This document shows positions 6,582 to 6,627 of a stretch of 6,627 nucleotides of DNA, piece by piece. This DNA comes from an uncultured Gemmatimonadota bacterium (GTDB lineage Bacteria > Gemmatimonadota > Gemmatimonadetes > Gemmatimonadales > Gemmatimonadaceae). Positions within the stretch are counted from its first letter, which is position 1, and the number at the start of each line of letters is the position of its first letter. Location: NCBI GenBank assembly GCA_946479995.1, contig CAMLIU010000090.1:1-6627 (forward strand), read 5' to 3'. A program made the translations under genes and the position numbers. The notes beneath the pieces were generated by a model. The model worked only from the letters and a program-made list of their open reading frames with translations. It had not been told where the DNA came from and made no database searches.

Positions 6582-6627
6582 ATCGTTCCGGATTCTCCGT
6601 CTTGATGATCGTGCGCAGGTACGCGCC
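6550..6627 (-). CDS. C-terminal 25 residues of an unrecognised upstream gene
   Basis: On the minus strand the frame is open from the window edge to a TGA at 6552-6550. It encodes GAYLRTIIKTENPERYGIRP followed by GDYFV. The composition looks like real protein (Ile, Lys, Glu, Asn, Tyr; not the Arg/Ala-rich output of a shadow frame), and it ends 32 bp inside trpA. It does not match the usual end of TrpB or TrpF that I know. I cannot name the family from 25 residues. The tight overlap implies it is in the same transcription unit as trpA. Confidence 0.55.
   Translation of the reverse strand, partial: GAYLRTIIKTENPERYGIRPGDYFV

Overview
The window is a gene-dense stretch of bacterial chromosome with high GC content (roughly two thirds GC by eye) and strong G/C preference at third codon positions. 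It contains no tRNA, rRNA, CRISPR array, insertion sequence or phage gene. The content is housekeeping (tRNA charging, rRNA methylation, folate and tryptophan synthesis) plus one membrane chemoreceptor. The free-standing LytR_C protein, the GAF-containing receptor and the composition would suit a Gemmatimonadota-like lineage. That is a guess from gene style, and other high-GC phyla are possible.

Layout. At the left edge, aspS (aspartyl-tRNA synthetase) runs leftward from 698 and is cut by the window end inside class II motif 2. A short divergent control region (699-825) separates it from rlmN (826-1977, rightward), the radical-SAM methyltransferase for 23S rRNA A2503 and tRNA. Everything from 6627 down to 1906 is leftward: the last 25 codons of an unrecognised upstream gene, trpA, a chemoreceptor (multi-TM + GAF + MCP signalling domain), folB, folK, a yqeK-type HD phosphohydrolase, and a small membrane-anchored LytR_C protein. 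The last gene overlaps the 3' end of rlmN tail to tail by 72 bp.

Organisation. Junctions in the leftward block are extremely tight. The upstream gene overlaps trpA by 32 bp. The trpA stop abuts the receptor ATG. folB/folK overlap by 8 bp, folK/yqeK by 4 bp (GTGA) and yqeK/lytR_C by 4 bp (ATGA). The only real gap is 36 bp between the receptor and folB. It holds a good promoter candidate (TTGACC, 17 bp, TACGTT) ending 7 nt before the folB GTG. The same geometry (TTGTCC, 17 bp, TAAGCT, 7 nt, ATG) lies in front of rlmN. Neither of these starts has a Shine-Dalgarno sequence, whereas internal cistrons such as folK and yqeK do. Both genes may therefore be read from leaderless or near-leaderless mRNAs.

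Function. FolB and FolK catalyse consecutive steps of tetrahydrofolate synthesis. YqeK (Ap4A hydrolase type) and LytR_C often sit in a nadD-yqeK-lytR_C-rsfS neighbourhood, so here that pair appears to have been joined to folate genes. TrpA is the alpha subunit of tryptophan synthase. The receptor has no che partner in view. No wholly new system is evident. The items most worth a second look are the repeated promoter-to-start geometry, the inverted repeat at the aspS start codon, the trpA-chemoreceptor fusion of transcription units, and the antisense overlap of rlmN with lytR_C.
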